NCBI GenBank assembly: GCA_964452105.1
Contig: CAYVLI010000074.1
Span: 3,505 to 9,380 of the forward strand
Direction of reading: 5' to 3'
Length of the DNA: 5,876 nt
Source of the DNA: CAYVLI01 sp964452105 [NCBI: uncultured Nitrospinota bacterium]
Lineage (GTDB): Bacteria; JAUXIQ01
The translations under genes and the position numbers were made by a program. Numbering within the stretch: position 1 is the stretch's first letter; each line of letters opens with the position of its first letter. Below the pieces are notes generated by a model. That model did not search any database, was not told the origin of the DNA, and saw nothing but the letters and a program-made list of their open reading frames with translations. Below, piece by piece: positions 4,911 through 5,876 of this stretch.

Positions 4911-5876
4911 ATGACGACAATGCCAACCCTGCAGGATATCCAGAGGGCGGCTGAACTGGTCCATAAATATGTGTCCCCTACCCCGCTCAGGCATTCGAAG
5001 GCGTTGAGCAAAATGGTGGGTGCGGAAGTTTACGTCAAATACGAGAACCACCACACCATAAACGTGTTCAAGATAAGGGGCGCGGTCTATAAACTTTGCG
5101 TCATGGATGAAGCCGAAAGGGCCAGAGGCGTGGTCACAGCCTCCACGGGTAACCACGGCCAGGCCATCGCTTACGCCGCTTCACTCACCGGCTGCCGGGC
5201 GGCAATCTTCATGCCGGAGGTCTCCAACCCGGGGAAGGTGGAATCCATGCGCAACATGGGGGCGGAGGTTATCTTCCACGGGAAGGACTTCGACGAGTCG
5301 CTTGCGGCTTGCATGGACTATGCCGGGAAAAACGGCGCCACCCTCATACATCCCGCCGACCTGGACCTGGTGAAGGGCGTTGGCAGCATGGGCCTGGAGA
5401 TTTTCGACGAGCTTCCCGACCCGGACGCTATCATCGTCCCCATAGGCCTTGGCAGCTCCATCTGCGGCAACTCCATCGTGGCCAGGTCGCTTAGGCCGCA
5501 GGTGCGCATGATAGGCGTGCAGGCGGAGCTTGCGCCTGCCATTTACCTCTCTTTCAAGGAGGGGTGCATGGTGGAAACCGAGGAGTGCAACACCTTCGCC
5601 GAGGGGATGGCCACCCGCGCGCCCGTCGAGGGCACATTCGACATCATAAAAGAGTTGGTGGACGATATAGTGCTGGTGAGCGAGGAGGAGATGTACGAGG
5701 CCATCAGGCTCTACCTGGAGAAGACACATAACCTGGCCGAAGGTGCGGGCGCTGCGCCGCTGGCGGCTGCTTTAAAGATAAAGGAGCAACTGAAGGGGAA
5801 GAAGGTCGTGCTCATCCTCAGCGGCGGCAACCTGAGCCTGGAGCAGCTGCGCACCATTTTAAACCATACCCCCGGC
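4911..5876 (+). CDS. PLP-dependent threonine/serine dehydratase family enzyme (3' end cut by window)
   Basis: 322 codons are open to the right edge without a stop; family members are about 310-330 aa, so only a few residues should be missing. It belongs to the fold-type II (tryptophan synthase beta) group, cytosolic enzymes that typically deaminate Thr/Ser or related hydroxy-amino acids to 2-oxoacids and ammonia. Lys54 in NVFKIRGA (51-58) is the Schiff-base lysine. STGNHGQA (78-85) binds substrate and cofactor. PIGLGSSICG (177-186) is the phosphate-binding glycine loop. EGMAT (231-235), EGAGAAP (277-283) and LSGGN (303-307) complete the signature, with Ser304 placed to bind the pyridine nitrogen. 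There is no C-terminal ACT domain within the frame, so it is not the allosteric biosynthetic IlvA type. The usual SFK is VFK and the usual GGGGL loop is GLGSS, which points to a subgroup whose substrate may not be threonine. It is probably co-transcribed with the upstream exporter. Confidence 0.92.
   Translation, partial: MTTMPTLQDIQRAAELVHKYVSPTPLRHSKALSKMVGAEVYVKYENHHTINVFKIRGAVYKLCVMDEAERARGVVTASTGNHGQAIAYAASLTGCRAAIFMPEVSNPGKVESMRNMGAEVIFHGKDFDESLAACMDYAGKNGATLIHPADLDLVKGVGSMGLEIFDELPDPDAIIVPIGLGSSICGNSIVARSLRPQVRMIGVQAELAPAIYLSFKEGCMVETEECNTFAEGMATRAPVEGTFDIIKELVDDIVLVSEEEMYEAIRLYLEKTHNLAEGAGAAPLAAALKIKEQLKGKKVVLILSGGNLSLEQLRTILNHTPG

Noticed and set aside
5181-5729. 182-codon minus-strand frame opposite the dehydratase
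   Set aside because: The plus strand carries all PLP-enzyme motifs in order; the antisense frame is His/Leu/Val-rich, as expected from a mirrored G+C-rich gene.

Overview
The window is ordinary bacterial chromosomal DNA of moderate G+C with densely packed genes. It holds four well-supported genes that are complete or nearly so, one gene start cut by the left edge, and one structured intergenic gap. No rRNA, tRNA, CRISPR array, transposase, phage gene or defence system is visible. Frequent AGG (Arg) and ATA (Ile) codons, non-ATG starts and the style of the Nth and DHA2 transporter proteins would fit an uncultivated Chloroflexota/Dehalococcoidia-like or similar anaerobic lineage. That assignment is a weak inference; the sequence alone does not fix the taxon.

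Layout. On the minus strand at the left edge are the first 33 codons of an unrecognised gene (101 to 1), preceded by a GNAT-family acetyltransferase (717 to 157); the pair looks co-transcribed leftward. A divergent A+T-rich spacer (718-938) separates them from a rightward endonuclease III gene (nth, 939-1640), which has all its catalytic and iron-sulfur residues but no visible ribosome binding site. After a 181-bp gap comes an unrecognised membrane protein (1822-3021). It has a signal peptide, an SH3b domain, a Lys/Ala/Pro linker, three hydrophobic segments and a C-terminal alpha/beta-looking domain.

A 294-bp non-coding gap (3022-3315) is rich in inverted repeats. Two of them may act as terminators, and the rest resembles a small repeat element or a structured leader. 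It is followed by a likely two-gene operon: a 14-TM DHA2-type major facilitator exporter (3316-4884) and, 26 bp later behind a strong Shine-Dalgarno, a fold-type II PLP enzyme of the threonine/serine dehydratase family (from 4911, open to the right edge).

How they fit together. Nth is housekeeping base-excision repair. The transporter and dehydratase probably share a transcript, so the exporter may handle an amino acid, hydroxy-amino acid or toxic analogue related to the enzyme's chemistry; this is inference. I found no convincing undescribed multi-gene system. The points most worth a second look are the SH3b membrane protein, the Asp-to-Asn change in the transporter's first helix, the hairpin-rich gap, and the apparently leaderless nth.
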